DNA from: Manis javanica
Taxonomy: Eukaryota; Chordata; Mammalia; Pholidota; Manidae
DNA length: 64,000 nucleotides
Assembly: GCF_040802235.1 (NCBI RefSeq)
Contig: NC_133170.1
Coordinates: 635,001-699,000 of the forward strand
Reading direction: 5' to 3'
Below the pieces are notes generated by a model. The model did no database searches, was not told the origin of the DNA, and saw only the letters and a program-made list of their open reading frames with translations. Below are positions 10,976-23,066 of this stretch, piece after piece (positions within the stretch are counted from its first letter, which is position 1; each line of letters starts with the position of its first letter). Both the position numbers and the translations under genes were made by a program.

Positions 10976-12249
10976 TTTTTAAGTAACATTTACCAAAGTC
11001 CATTGGTAGTTGCAGCAGACTCCATCTATATGTTCATACTCTTAAAGTTAGCTCTGCTAAATGTGTCATTTTCAAACCTTGTTAATGCAGTGTTCTAGTG
11101 TTCAATGTTGATGGTGTTTCAATTTTTAAAGTGTGCTGTGCTGTGGTATTTGAGGATTAAATAATGCAAAAATGTGCTAGAGTATTTAGTTAACTGCCTG
11201 ATAAAAGTGGCATTCTCCCTACCCATAACCCTGTGCTCCAGGTTGGCTGATGTCTGTGTGTCTGTTAGGTCCAGGGCTGGGACCTGGCCTTTGTCCTGGG
11301 GGTCGCGTCCTGGGCAGGCTTCCTTACTGCTGCTCCTCCCCGTGCTCTTCTCACCTCTCCTGACTGGCTTTCCATGCTTGCGTCCGCCTTGGCACTGTTG
11401 TCAACACTCTCAATTTAGACATCTCGGAAACCACTCTTGAAATAGATGAATGGGAGGGAGGTAGACTTCCTTAGTGCATCTCTTCTTTCTACAAAACACT
11501 ATTTAAATCTTACCTTGAACTTAGTTAGACTCTAAGGCCTTTGCATGCTGGTCGGTAATTGTCTTTGCCCTTACGTCTTACTACTGTCCTAAGTGAGTTT
11601 TTTCCAAGTCTGACTAAATTTTTGAAATGCCTGTACCTCACATTTGGCTTAGCATATGCTATTTTGTTCATCTTTTGTATCCTATTTCTCCAACTTTTTG
11701 CACCTGAAGAGTGAGAGTAATTCACTTTGTATTCCAATGCTGGGCTCAGTAACCCATACATCAATAACCCTGACTGGAGTAGTAGTTCAGCAGCTTAAAG
11801 TAACAAAAACAGAAATAGAGACACTAAAGAGCAGCCACAGCGACATTGCTTTGAAAGTTTCCTGGGATCAGTGAGACACCTTACAAATGACGAATGATCT
11901 GTTGAAATACATATACTTGAAACATTATTTTGTATGCCTGGATGACTTTCAAGAAAATTGTTTCTTTAAACTACTGTTCTAATGAGGAATAAAAATTGAT
12001 AACTTAAAAAAATGTGTAACCTGTCATTCACCTGAAAACCTTATGGAAAAGCCTTCATATAGCACAGCTTCAAGACATTAATTAGGCCATATTCCTTTAG
12101 GAACTGTTGTGCATGTCCAGTTACTTAGACATCAGCATGAATAATGTGAGGGAGATGCATGAAACAAAATGAATTTATTGTTTCAAAACTGTTCCAGAAC
12201 TAAATAAAAGTAAAACTGATCATGAAGGAGAAACAAATCCAGTGAAACC

Positions 12250-13800
12250 CTTAAAAGAAGTTTAAAATGTATTTCATATCATAGCCGTTCCTGATTTCTT
12301 GGTTATTATTTACATGGCATATCTTTTTCCAAATGTTTATTTATACCCACGTTTATATTTAGTTTCTTGTAGATAGCATACAGTTCAGTCTTAAAAAATC
12401 CAGTCTGATAGTCTCTTTTAATTGGTGTTTGATTATTTACATGTAATTATTGATGTGATATGCTTCTTTTTCCCCATTTCCTGTCTTTTTTGGACTGTGG
12501 ATATATTTTAGTGTCCCTCAGATCTGCCTGTCAGTCTCTCTCTGGATTATTTTTAGTGGCTGCTTTAGGTCTGTTTTTGACAAATTGAAATGTGGCTGGT
12601 TTGATTGAACATGCTGTAAAATGTAAATTCACATGGATTTCAAAGATTACTACCACAGAAGAATGTAAAATAGCTTACTTAATACATTTCTTATTGATTA
12701 CATGTTGAAATGTTAGTATTTGGACATACTGGGTTAATAAAATACACTAAATTGATTTTGTCTGTCTTGACTTTTAAACTATGGCTACCAGAATATTTTA
12801 AATTACGTATGTGGCTCACTATATTTCTATTGGATGCTGCTGCTGTAGGGATTATAATATGCATACCCAAACATCCACAGTCCACCTGGAGTCATTCACC
12901 ACTTGAGGTAAATGCAGAGGCCTTACAGTGCCCCCAGTGACTCTTATGCTGTGGTTGTCACATGTACTGCGTACACATTCAGTGAAAACCGCACTAGGCA
13001 GTTAAATGACGGTGCTTTCAGTAATCATACATGAAAGAACCTAAGAGGAGAAAAACAGTCTCATATATACCTAGCTGTTTAACTTTTTTTCTTGTTCTTT
13101 GTTAATGAAGTTGAAGTTTCTCTCTTAGTATCATTTTTCTTTAGCCTAGAGAACTTCCTTTGGCTTGTCTTTTAAAGTAGCCCTGCTGGTGATAAATTCT
13201 CTTGGCTGTTCTTAACTGAAAATGTCTTTTCTACTTTCCTTTCTGATGGATTTCTTCTCTGAATATAGAATTCTAAGATAACAGGTTTTTGTTTTTGTTT
13301 CTTTAACACTAAAGATACCCTCTGTCTTCTTGGATACTATTGTTTCTGATGAGAAGTTTATAGTAACTTGAATCATTAATTTGCCCTGTGTGTTATGTGG
13401 CTCTACTTTCAAGATTTTTTTTCTTTGTCTTTGCTTTTCTTCAGTTGATTATGAGTTACCCAGGAATGTTTATCTTTTGAGTTAATCCTATTTGATGTGC
13501 ACTGAACTTTGTGAATTTACTTGGTGCCTTTCACCAAATTGGGGAGGTTTTTGGATATTGTGTCTTCAAATATTTTTTTCTACCAGAAATTTTTTCTGTA
13601 CCAAATATTTTTTTCTCTTTCACCTCTTTTTCTGGAAATCAAATGACATGCATAGAACTTTAGATGTTGTCCACAAAACCCCAAGACTCTTCATTGTTTT
13701 TCCGTCTTCTATTTCTCTGTTCTTCAGATTAGACCATTTCTGTTGATGTATCTTCACTTTCTCTAGCTCATTCCTTTGCATTTTTAGTCTCTTACTGACA
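12250..13800 (-). mobile_element. Old LINE-1 5'/ORF1-side segment (antisense)
   Basis: It matches the pattern of antisense old L1 5' regions: GATAGCATACAGTTCAGTC, GGACTGTGGATATATTTTAG, later CCTTTGGCTTGTCTTTTAA, GCCCTGCTGGTGATAAATTC, TCTGATGAGAAGTTTATAG and TTACTTGGTGCCTTTCACC. A MER5A-like element splits it at 12568-12839. No intact ORF remains. Confidence 0.6.
12568..12839 (+). mobile_element. MER5A-like hAT element nested in L1
   Basis: It contains MER5A hallmarks: GATTACATGTTGAAATGTTA, ACATACTGGGTTAATAAAAT, TTTAAATTACGTATGTGGCT and TATTTCTATTGGAT near the 3' end. It is flanked by an imperfect 8-bp repeat, CTGCTTTA (12560-12567) and CTGCTGTA (12840-12847), which fits the 8-bp target duplication of hAT elements. 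The surrounding L1 reads continuously when it is removed. Confidence 0.75.
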
Positions 13801-13979
13801 CCTTATTCCTGACTTGTATGTTTATAGATATAAAAAAACTAACACTATATTTTTCAGTTCTAAAATTAACATTTATTTCTTTCTCTTTTGCTTTTACTGT
13901 TTCTCTGCTGAGAACCTCTTTCTTTCCATTTATTTCATAAGTATTAATTTTTTTCTCCTTGGAACACAGTTTGTTCATG

Positions 13980-14414
13980 TACAGTTGACCTTTGAACAAC
14001 ACAAATTTTTTTAAAATACCGGAAACTTTTTTTGGAGGTTTGTGAGAAGCTGAAAAAACTTGCAGACAAACTGCAATATTTTTATATTTAAAAAAATAAG
14101 AAAAATTTAGGTATGTCATGAGTGCGTAAAATATATTTAGATACTAGTCTATTTTCTCATTTACTATCGTAAAATATCCACAGATCTATTATAATAAGTT
14201 AAAATTGATCATACAGGATGCCATTTGCAGTTGAGAAAAATGTGAACATGCATACACAAAATATGTGTTAATAGACTATATGTTCTCAATAAGGTTCCCA
14301 CTTAGCAACAGGCTGTTAATAGTTATTTTGGGGCAGTCAAAAGTTGTACATGGATTTTGAACTGTACGAATGTTTGGTGCCCCTAATCCTCACAGTGTTC
14401 AAGGGTAAGCTGTA
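13980..14414. mobile_element. Tigger/mariner-class DNA transposon (non-autonomous)
   Basis: The ends form an inverted repeat: TACAGTTGACCTTTGAACAA at the left and GTGTTCAAGGGTAAGCTGTA at the right (reverse complement TACAGCTTACCCTTGAACAC). TA dinucleotides at both edges agree with TA target preference. At 435 bp with no transposase frame it is a non-autonomous copy. The family name is not certain. Confidence 0.7.
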
Positions 14415-14664
14415 CATAGTTTAGAACCATGCCTGACAAAATGTGCTAAGTAAACATCACTTATGGTTGTAATGCGCATACATAAATCACTCAGATTCAA
14501 AGCTTTTTGTTGGGCACTTATTTGAAAGCATGGTGCTGGATCCTGGTGATACAGTGAACAGGGCAGATAACAGCTTAACAATTTTGCAGTCATTTGAATT
14601 ATTAAGATTGTTAACAATTCTCATTGAATATTTCTAATATCTAGTGACTTGGATTAATATTTGT

Positions 14665-14850
14665 TTTGTTTTCTGGCAAAGGGTTAGTGAATCCCATCCT
14701 ACTACTTACCCTTGGCTTTGTGACCTTGGACAAGTTATTTTCATTTTATGTGAGACGGTGACATCTTCACAAAGTACTGTCAGCATTAAATGAGGTGACT
14801 CAGGTCAGAAGGTAATGACTAGGAATAGCATGAAAAGCACACCTCGAAGT
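14665..14850 (+). mobile_element. MIR SINE fragment (sense)
   Basis: The core GTGACCTTGGACAAGTTATT is a nearly perfect MIR core, followed by TAAATGAGGTGACTC-type 3' sequence. Diverged at both ends. Confidence 0.65.
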
Positions 14851-15136
14851 CCAGCTCTTCAGGCACTTGAAGCGTTTGTGATAAGATGGTGTTTAGGAGA
14901 GTCCTGCTGTCTGCCCATGGCTGATGCTACCGTAGGAGAGTTGCTTTGGTTTTGTTTTGTTTGGTTTTTGTTTTGTTTTTTTTTTTAGTAAATTTTCATA
15001 GTGTATAATAATATATTTCCAAATTAGAATGTTTCATAGGCTTAGGGTTGTGAAATGCTTCTTTAAGTTATGTGTGAAATATTCATTTGAGAACATGTAG
15101 ATTACATACTGTGTAATTTAACAACATTGTATTTAT

Positions 15137-15290
15137 CTCTACTTTTCCACGCTTGAAACTCTTCCCTTCAAGGAGCCTGTAATAAGCATTGGGGAATTGC
15201 TAATGAAAAGAAATAAAAGATGTAAAATCTTGTGTTTACCTTTACCATTTAAATTATGTCATTGTGCTTTAGTAAATAACCTAGGATGAA
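15137..15290 (+). repeat. Local duplication, copy 1
   Basis: This stretch recurs at 16049-16196 in the same orientation. Shared words include CTCTACTTTTCCAC, CCTGTAATAA, TTTACCATTTAAAT, TGTCATTGT and TTTAGTAAATA. The copies differ by scattered substitutions and small indels. It matches no repeat family I know. Confidence 0.8.
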
Positions 15291-16048
15291 TTTTAAAAAT
15301 TCAGAAAATAGGCATAGTTAAAGGGAGAGTGGATGTCCTGTCCTGTTTACTACACAAAACAGTTGCTTTTTTCCCCCATTAGTTTTGATATAGTAATTCG
15401 TACCAATTTAGAAGGGATTAGTATGAAGAAAGTGACATTTCTTGGGAATCAGAATGACATTTAGCATCTGTATAAAAAAGGCTAATTTCTGGAGTTGAAA
15501 CTTTATAATATAAGGTTTTTAAAATCTTTTTTAAACAATATTTCAGAAGCAGTGTCTTGAACATTGCCCTTTTTCCCTGTTGTCATAGATGAAATCCATT
15601 TCCATTCCTCTGTAGCAAGCATTTGGATGTGGTCATTTATTCCCACTAATTCCTCTCCTTTGACTCTTAAATTGTTTTTTGCAAACGTTTCCTAGGCCCT
15701 GCTGAGTTTTCCCATCTCCTTTTTTGGAAAGTGAGTACATAGGGATTGCCATTGCCGCTCAGGAGCCCTTCCAAGGGAGACCACGGGTTCAATTTAGATA
15801 AAGTTAGCGGCTCTCCTACTTTGAGTTAGACGAAAAGGAGAAGAAGGCAACAGCAGTGCTGCCTCCTCTATATTCCATCCAGGGTCCCTTTCTTCTCTTG
15901 GCTTGCCAGCCACAAGGGTCCCGTGCTGCTCACCCCAAGGGCTCCTGGAGGCTTCTGGGAGGCTTGGTTTGAGATGCGTCTCTAACACCTCTTGTTCTTT
16001 CGCTTTTTGTCTGTGATAGACTTAAGGATTTAATCTTCTAAACATAGA

Positions 16049-16196
16049 CTCTACTTTTCCACACATGTAACTCTGCCATCAAGGGACCTGTAATAAACAT
16101 TGAGGAATTCCTGATAGAAAGAAAAAATGTATAATCTTTGTGTTTGCCTTTACCATTTAAATGAGTAATGTCATTGTTCTTTAGTAAATAGGATGA
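16049..16196 (+). repeat. Local duplication, copy 2
   Basis: Second copy of 15137-15290, about 0.9 kb downstream and slightly shorter. Flanking sequences do not match, so the similarity is confined to about 150 bp. A poly-C run (16251-16262) follows shortly after. Confidence 0.8.
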
Positions 16197-16250
16197 GAAG
16201 TGGAGATGAGAGTCTTGAAGACAATGAAGATTATATCGTGGGCTCCTCCT

Positions 16251-16262
16251 CCCCCCCCCCCC
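16251..16262 (+). repeat. Poly-C run (12 C)
   Basis: Twelve consecutive C residues after CTCCTCCT. Probably length-variable. Confidence 0.85.
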
Positions 16263-16339
16263 GCCTCCGTACCTTAAGTGAGGGTGGGGTTATTGGAGAA
16301 GAATTGCGTACAGTTTATATTCTAGCCTATACTTTGCTC

Positions 16340-18250
16340 TCTCATTTTAGTCTTTACGTTAAAAAACATTTAAAGTTTTTGTTAACATACAGTAAAATTG
16401 ACTTTTTTTGGGTGATTCTGTGAATTTAAAAACCTGTATAGATTTGTGTTGCTACCATCAGAGTCAGGATTCAGAAGAGTTCATCACCCCAGAAAAACTC
16501 CTTCATGCCGTCTTTGTAGTTGAACCTTCCTCTAACCCAGGTAGCCACTTTAGTGGTTCTTCATCACTACAGTTTTGACCTTTTGAGAATGTCATGTAAA
16601 TGCAGTTGTGTAGTATGTAACCTTCTGACACTGGCTTCTTAGTATATTGCCTTTCAGAGTCATCCAAGTGTTGAGTGATAATATTAGTCCTTTTTTTCAG
16701 CTGAATAGTATTCCACAGTATGGGTGAATGTACCATAAGTTGATAAAATCCAGTGTATCAGTTTGTTCATATACTATCTTTATCTGCTTTTGGCATCAGG
16801 TAATGTTGGATTCATTAAATGAATCAGGAAGTATTTCCATTTTCTGGAAGAGATTGTGTTGGAATTGGTGTTACTTCTTATTTAAGTATTTAGTAAAATT
16901 CATCAGGGAAATTATCTGGTTCTAGAGATTTCTTTTTTTCAGAAAACTTTTAACTACAAATTCAATTTCTTTAAATAGTACTGGGGCTATTCAGTGCTAT
17001 TTTACTTAATCAACCTTGTTAGAGGTTTAAATTATATAAGTCTTTTCAAAGAATAGGCTTCTGGTTTAATTGATTTTTTTTTGTTTTTTAGTGTCATTGA
17101 TTTCTACTGTCTTTCCTTCTGTCCACTTTGTATATAGTTTGCTGTTTTTCTAGTTACTTAAGGTAGCAGTTTAGATCATTGATTTGAGACCTTTTCTGAT
17201 AGAGGCACTTTAATGCTCTAATGCTTTTGCAGCATCTCACATTTTAACAATTGATACATTTGGATTGAGGTCTGCTGTTTTCTTTTCCCTCTTTTTGTTC
17301 TTATGTTAACATCTTTCTTTGGATTTTGGACATTTTTTAGTATTCTATTTTAATGTACTGTGTTTCTGCCTGTATATAATTTTTTTTAGTTGTTGCTCTG
17401 GGGGTTATAAAATGCACATTTGTATTTTCACAGCTTTCTTAGAATCAGTAGTTTACCACTTTAAGTGAAACATAGAAACTGTAGGTTCCTTTACCCTTAC
17501 CCCTTTGTGTTGTAATTGTCTTGTGTCTTATCTTCATGTATTAGAAGTTTTTTGAGAAAATTTTGTATTTGCTTTTAATTGTCAAACATTTTAAAGAATT
17601 GAAAAGAACAGTTAATTATATTTATCCAGATAATTACCACTTCTGTTGCTCTTCCCTCATTCCTCATGTTCCATTTCCTCTGATGGAAGAAATTTGTGTA
17701 GAGATTTCTTAGCAGCTAGCAACTAATCTTTACAAAGTTTCCTTCAACTGAGAATGCCTTTTATTTCACATTCATTCCTTAGGGATGAATTCACTACATT
17801 GAGGATTCTAGGTTTATAGTTCTCTATCTTAGCACTGAAGAATGTCTTTCCACTTTCTTTTGGACTAGTAGTTTCGGATGAGAAGTCAGTTGCTCTTCAA
17901 GTCATTAACCCACCATTTTGCCTCATAAGTAATTCATTGTTTTTTGAATCTTCTTGCAAGCTGTTTCTTTGTATTTTTCAGTAGTTTGATTATGATATAT
18001 CCAGGCATGGATTTCATTGGAATTACCTGTTTGGGGCTTGTAAGCTTCTTGAATTTGAGGTTTATGTCTTTTACCAATTTGTGGAGTTTCCAGCCATTCT
18101 TCATTATTTCTCCATATTCCCTCCCCCTCAAAACCTTTACAATAACACTATTTGGATTTTCCATGTGTGTACTACCCAATAGACAATCTGTGACCTGTAT
18201 GGGGATTTATCCCATATTTTAGTTTTCAGGGTATGCTCAGGCTTAAATCT
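16340..18250 (-). mobile_element. Old LINE-1 (antisense, internally deleted)
   Basis: It starts with an antisense L1 3'UTR (CATACAGTAAAATTGACTTT, AGCTGAATAGTATTCCACAG), then ORF2-like sequence (TTTTCTGGAAGAGATTGTGT, ATTATCTGGTTCTAGAGATT), then 5'-region sequence (TTAGCACTGAAGAATGTC, GATTATGATATATCCAGGC, GGGGCTTGTAAGCTTCTTGA). The order is right for one L1 with large internal deletions, or for two L1s in the same orientation. Confidence 0.6.
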
Positions 18251-19744
18251 ACTTATATGGAGCTTAATTTTGAGCTTGGAGTTGATAAACAACTTAAAAG
18301 TTATTTTCTCAAGCTCTTTCCCTTCTGTTATATTTATGGTATTTTCTAGATCCCTGGAATCCCCTTTTCTGTCCTCTGTCTAAAAAGTTGAGTCTTCATT
18401 TACCCCACCATAGTGTGTACTTTTCCACAGTTGCATCTGGAGCCAAGTGACAGGAAGAGAGCAGTAAAATAAACAAGATCAGCCCAGAATTCCTTCAGTC
18501 AGTGCGGTCGGTCCCTCTCCTTCAGAATTCCAGTTTCTTGTCCGCTGAGCTGCTCCTGTTGTTGCATCCGTCACATCCCAGGATCAGCTGGGAGCTATGT
18601 CATGCGGAATGAAGAACAAGGGATGGGAAAGATTGCCCTCACTCTTCTGAGTGTCAGGGGAGCTTCCTCCTTGGACAGAGCTAAGGCCTTTTCCTGGAGT
18701 GCTCTGTTAGCCACGGTCACTGCCCAGGTCTCAGGCTCCATTAAGACGAGGCCTGGGGCAAAACCGGGGGGTGGGGGGATTATAAACACACTGTCAGTTT
18801 GTTAATATATTAGATTCTGGGCTCTTCCCCAATCCATCTGCTATTATTTACTTTTGAATTTTCAGTTAGTTGCTCCATTTATTTTGTCTAGGTTTTATTG
18901 TTTCATTCAGTGAGATTAGCAAGGTAGAATGTACTTACTCCATTTTACTCAGAACCTGACCTCCCTAATATCACTTATTAACTATTTTAAAATGTAACAG
19001 CAACTTGAGTATCCTTATTTCATGTTAGACATGGCTTGTCGATTACATTTTATCATTTTATTCAACATATAAGTGATCTGGTCAGTGTAACAGTGCAAGC
19101 CCTGTTGGGATGATGCTGCGCTAAATGAAGAAGAAATTTATAAACTAATTCCTCTTTTAGAGCATAGCTGTCATGAACTCTTAATTTTCCACAATTATAT
19201 TACAGAAATACTTTCCCTATTTTCAGTTTAATCTATGTTTTCTGCCTGAGGATTTCTGGCTTGCGTTTCACTTTCGAAATGTTTTATTCTTTATTCATTT
19301 CACCTTGTGAAAATGGTTTGTTTCAGTAATTAGGTTATTGGTCATCACAGAGCCTAATGCAAGGTTACGTGCTTCATATTTGAACTCACTTGCTGTGCAG
19401 ACAGTGTGCACAAGAATTTTAACAACACTGATGCGTATCTCTACTTCCTAGGTGTATACATACGCAAAGCTGATTTTATTGTAAGACCTATAAATTCTTT
19501 ATTTTCGGTTTACCTAGTAAGCAACAAGATACAGGATTATTTGTTCATCAGTGAATGGTGTTTGTAAAACAAGGCATTTTCTGGATATAGGTCCTGAATG
19601 AAGGAATTGAATATGAAAGATTCCTAGAAATTGCTGTTGTTGATCATCTGCTGACAAGCAACTAAATTACTGACAATCTTTTCGAAGACTGAACCAGAAA
19701 GCATTCCCAGGACTGGAGTGCAATGGTAACTAAAGCACAGCACA

Positions 19745-20091
19745 TGTCTTATTCTTTTCAGGCTGCTATGACAAAACAGCACAAACTGGGTGACTTATAA
19801 ACAACAGACATTTATTTCTCAGTCCTGGAGCCTGCAAGTCCACGGTCGGGCTGTTGGCATGGTTGGGTAGAGGCCCCCATCTGGGCATAAACTGACCCTT
19901 GCATCTTCACATGGTGGAAGGGGCTAGGGATCTCTGGAGCCTCCTGTAATTTATAAGGCACTAATTTCATTCATGAGAGCTCCACCCTCATAATTTAAGC
20001 ACTAGTTAAAGGCCCCACTTAAATCACCTTCAGAGGGTAGGATTTCAACATACTGATTTTAGGGGGGGATATAAACATTTAGTCCATAGCA
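19745..20091 (+). mobile_element. MLT1/MaLR-type solo LTR
   Basis: It follows the ERVL-MaLR LTR layout: GGCTGCTATGACAAAACAGC, ACTGGGTGACTTATAAACAA, CAGTCCTGGAG, a middle with ATAAGGCACTAA, and a 3' end GGATTTCAACATACTGATTT and AGTCCATAGCA. This is a non-coding, old solo LTR with no internal viral genes nearby. Confidence 0.7.
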
Positions 20092-20784
20092 TGTGAACAA
20101 GACCATTAAAAGAAAAATTGATTAAAAGTCTTCTGAGTTTCATACCCATTTCAGTTTTACTACTGGTTGGTAATTATGAAGTTGGGGTGAAACTGAAACT
20201 ATTAGAAATGAAAATTTTGTTGTTTTTGTAAACAGATCTATCTTAATTTTCTGGTTCTCCATTGAACTTTCTGATTAAAAATTTTTAACTGAAAAGATGT
20301 TGAAAAATATGTAATCATGAATGGAGAGAAATTGTGTTGAACGGACATTTTATTAAAGCTACATAAATAAAATGTTTTAATTCGTGGTGTTCAGTTCGGT
20401 AATATACTCAGATAATTGTGTGAAAATGTGCTATTTTGTAAAATTTGAAGAAAAATACTTCTTTCCACCAGTATGAATGTTGGGTAAGCTTTATGATGTG
20501 GGGTCTGGCACAGTGTATACTTTATGTTTGCCCAAGAGCCATTTCCATAGAGGAGTTGAGTTGCCTTTGTGCTCTGATTTGCATGTGTCCTTTGTTTGAA
20601 AGTTAAAATCTTCACTGTCATGTTAGGATTGACAATTTCAGTACTAAGCTCTTTAAAAATGGAAGTGGTATAATGGCAAAGAATGGTCAGGGGTTAGAAA
20701 AAAACATTTTTAACCTACTTACTCTTGGTTGGGAAGCCTTCTAAAAATGTGCATAAATTGTGAGATTTAGTGGTGATTGTGTGC

Positions 20785-20955
20785 CTCTGTAATATCTGGA
20801 GCTTACCCCCATTACAGTGCCTGATATAGTGTATTATAATTGTTGAGTTTCGTTTTTACTTTTGTCAGGTGTGTCTGTGTTTAGGGCCTAGTGGTGCCTA
20901 GAAAATAGGCAGCACTGAGTAAAATATTTACTGAATGAGTGAGTAAATAAATCAG
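20785..20955 (+). mobile_element. Probable LINE-2 3' end remnant
   Basis: GCAGCACTGAGTAAAATATT and ACTGAATGAGTGAGTAAA resemble the 'GGTACTCAATAAATATTTGTTGAATGA' class of L2 3' ends, in shortened form. Weak evidence. Confidence 0.35.
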
Positions 20956-21417
20956 AGACAGGCTTTGGAAATGTGGGGGAGTCTGGTGTATGGCCTATTT
21001 AGGGAAAAAAATGTGATGACTGTAAAGGGTACTTAAGATCTAGAGTTCAAGAAGTATTTAAATTCCAGGAGAGGAGTTGAATTTCTGGGATGTGTAAATT
21101 TCTTTTTCTATGTCTTTTTGTAAATTGCCTTCTTAAGCAGTAAAACTACTCTGTTGGGGTTTTTATCTAATTCTCTATTGCTGTGTTTTCATTGTACATT
21201 TTCTATATGCTGAAATGTGATTTCTTATGCTTCTTCCTCACTGAACAAAATGTTTTCATTATCGTTTGCCTCCACTACCTGTGTGTGTCTTCATATTGGA
21301 AGGCAACAGTTACTCTGTCATACTGTATTATTACATTCTGAATAAATTGTACTCACATCCAGGGGTCCTCTGGAATAAGTCATTCTGTAACACTCTCCTA
21401 TTTTTCTTCTAACCCAG

Positions 21418-21530
21418 GTTAACTATGGGAGCAACTGATAACTGAAGTGAAGTAGGACTAATTTTCATAATTCTGTCCCCAGAATAGTTTGATGGAAAAC
21501 TGATTATGTGACTGCTTGACCTGAAGAATT
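21418..21530 (+). other. Candidate 5'UTR exon of SCAF11
   Basis: A strong pyrimidine tract (CTCTCCTATTTTTCTTCTAA) precedes CCCAG|GTTAAC (AG at 21416-21417), and 113 bp later there is a usable donor AATT|GTAAGG (21531), with an alternative 6 bp on (AAGG|GTAAGA). The stretch lies midway in the long intron 1, looks less repeat-like than its surroundings and contains short upstream reading frames, including one at ATG 21424 that stops after six codons. It could be a second non-coding exon between exon 1 and coding exon 2. Splice signals alone can occur by chance in 28 kb, so this is a hypothesis. Confidence 0.4.
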
Positions 21531-22074
21531 GTAAGGGTAAGAAGGTTTTTGAATATTTGTGTACATAAGTAAAGACTTTAAGTGACGTTCTTGGGTACCA
21601 CCTAGGAAATTATGGTATTAGCCTCACTGAACCATGATCTCTTCTTTTTTGCTGGAGTTGCCATATGTTACAGCTCTTGAATGTTTTATCTCCTAAAGCT
21701 GTATAAAGTAGAAACTAGGATACAAAAATCCTAAGGTCGTTTCTTTTCTGAGTTCTAGATTGTGTTCTTACTTCAACATTTTAATTTCCAGATTAAATAG
21801 GACTTTTGTTAAATATTATCAGTGTAGAATGAAGAACTTACCTTTGTATAAGATCTGTTTGAAAAACTATTTGACAGTTAAAATTTTATGAACTTTTAAT
21901 ACCATTCTTTTTATATGTAGTCTCTGAAACAGGAATTTTTTAAAATAATGATTCTGAGAGTCGTACAGATTTATTGATTTTGAATCCTGTGATAAACCTA
22001 AAATCATTTGGAGTGGGGAGGTGTTCACGGGTTGTATGTGTCTGCTAATTGTTGACACCTCTTGTGGTAGTCTT

Positions 22075-22255
22075 GGTGCTGAGCCCTTTAAATGGATTAT
22101 GTGACTTAATCTTCATAGTGACTTAAGTGGTTACCGTTCTGTCTCCATTTTGTAGATGAGGAAACAGTCTTACAGAGGTTAAGGTCACAGCTTGTGAGTG
22201 GTGGGCTACTTGAGATTTGAGCCCAGTTTTTTTCTAGAACCTGTGCTGAAGTACA
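22075..22255 (-). mobile_element. MIR SINE (antisense)
   Basis: A well-kept antisense MIR: CTGAGCCCTTTAAATG, CATTTTGTAGATGAGGAAAC, ACAGAGGTTAAGGTCACAGC and GAGATTTGAGCCCAG. Confidence 0.8.
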
Positions 22256-22868
22256 GGTTTATCTGCATTTACATTATATGTACCTTCCTGTCTCTGTACT
22301 GAAGAGATTGATAGGGAAGCTCCAGTGCCAACATGCAGCAGAGGATGTTCTAAACAAAAACAGTGTCACAATGGTCCGCTATAAGCAAAGCGGTCTGCTT
22401 ACAAAGCCTTGATAAGGATGTTTCTTGATGGTGGAAATTAGGTAAGGAAAAATAAGCTTTGGGAGCATTCTGCAGGGGGTTAAAAAACCAGCACGGACAA
22501 ATCAGAAGCGGGAGTTAGCTGTGATGTGGCAAAGATGCTGGAAAGGAAATGACTGTCCAGCTGAAGGAAGGAACTGCCTGGACCTTACTCTGAAGTGAGC
22601 AAATTGAGGCCTTGCTGCAAATGTCCATCATAGTTTAAGCCAGATTGATAATATAAATGTAGGTAAATCAACACAATCACAGAGCCATCAGAGGAGTTTT
22701 TAAGTAACTCAAGGACAGCATCGCAGAACTATTGACTGAAATGTGTAATAATAGTGGATATTATGCCAGAGGACAGGTTGAATATACACGTAGATAGAAG
22801 CTTGAGGGGCCCTCTGCAGTGAGAGATTGAAGCATGTCTCCAAACTGGACAATCCTCTGTGCTCTTAT

Positions 22869-23066
22869 AGGGTTAGCAAACTGTCTGAAAAGGGCCAGAT
22901 CATCATGATTTTAGGCTTTGCAGAGTATATGTTTTCTGTCGCAGTTATTCAGCTTTGCCATTTACAAAAGTATCCATAGCCAGTCTGTAAAGGAGTAAGC
23001 ATGCTGTGCTTCAACAAAACTTTATTTACAGAAACACTCAGCCAGTTTTTCGACCACTGCCCTATA
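22869..23066 (+). mobile_element. hAT-Charlie-type non-autonomous element
   Basis: It begins AGGGTTAGCAAACTGTCTGA, continues AAAAGGGCCAGATCAT, TTTTAGGCTTTGCAG, CTGTCGCAGTTATTCAGCTT, AACAAAACTTTATTTACA and ends TTTTTCGACCACTGCCCT. The ends are rough inverted repeats. I recognise the widespread mammalian family but not its exact name. Confidence 0.65.

Larger units (their letters stand above)
5210..21417 (+). other. Intron 1, first part
   Basis: A long intron. Besides the repeats listed separately, there are stretches in which I recognise nothing: 5900-7400, 10300-12250 (a GC-richer patch at 11240-11400 has no assignable function), 14850-16340 (holds a local duplication), 18250-19740 (GC-richer patch at 18400-18800, possibly an L1 5' remnant) and 20100-20780. 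Short open frames there lack coding features. Confidence 0.6.
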
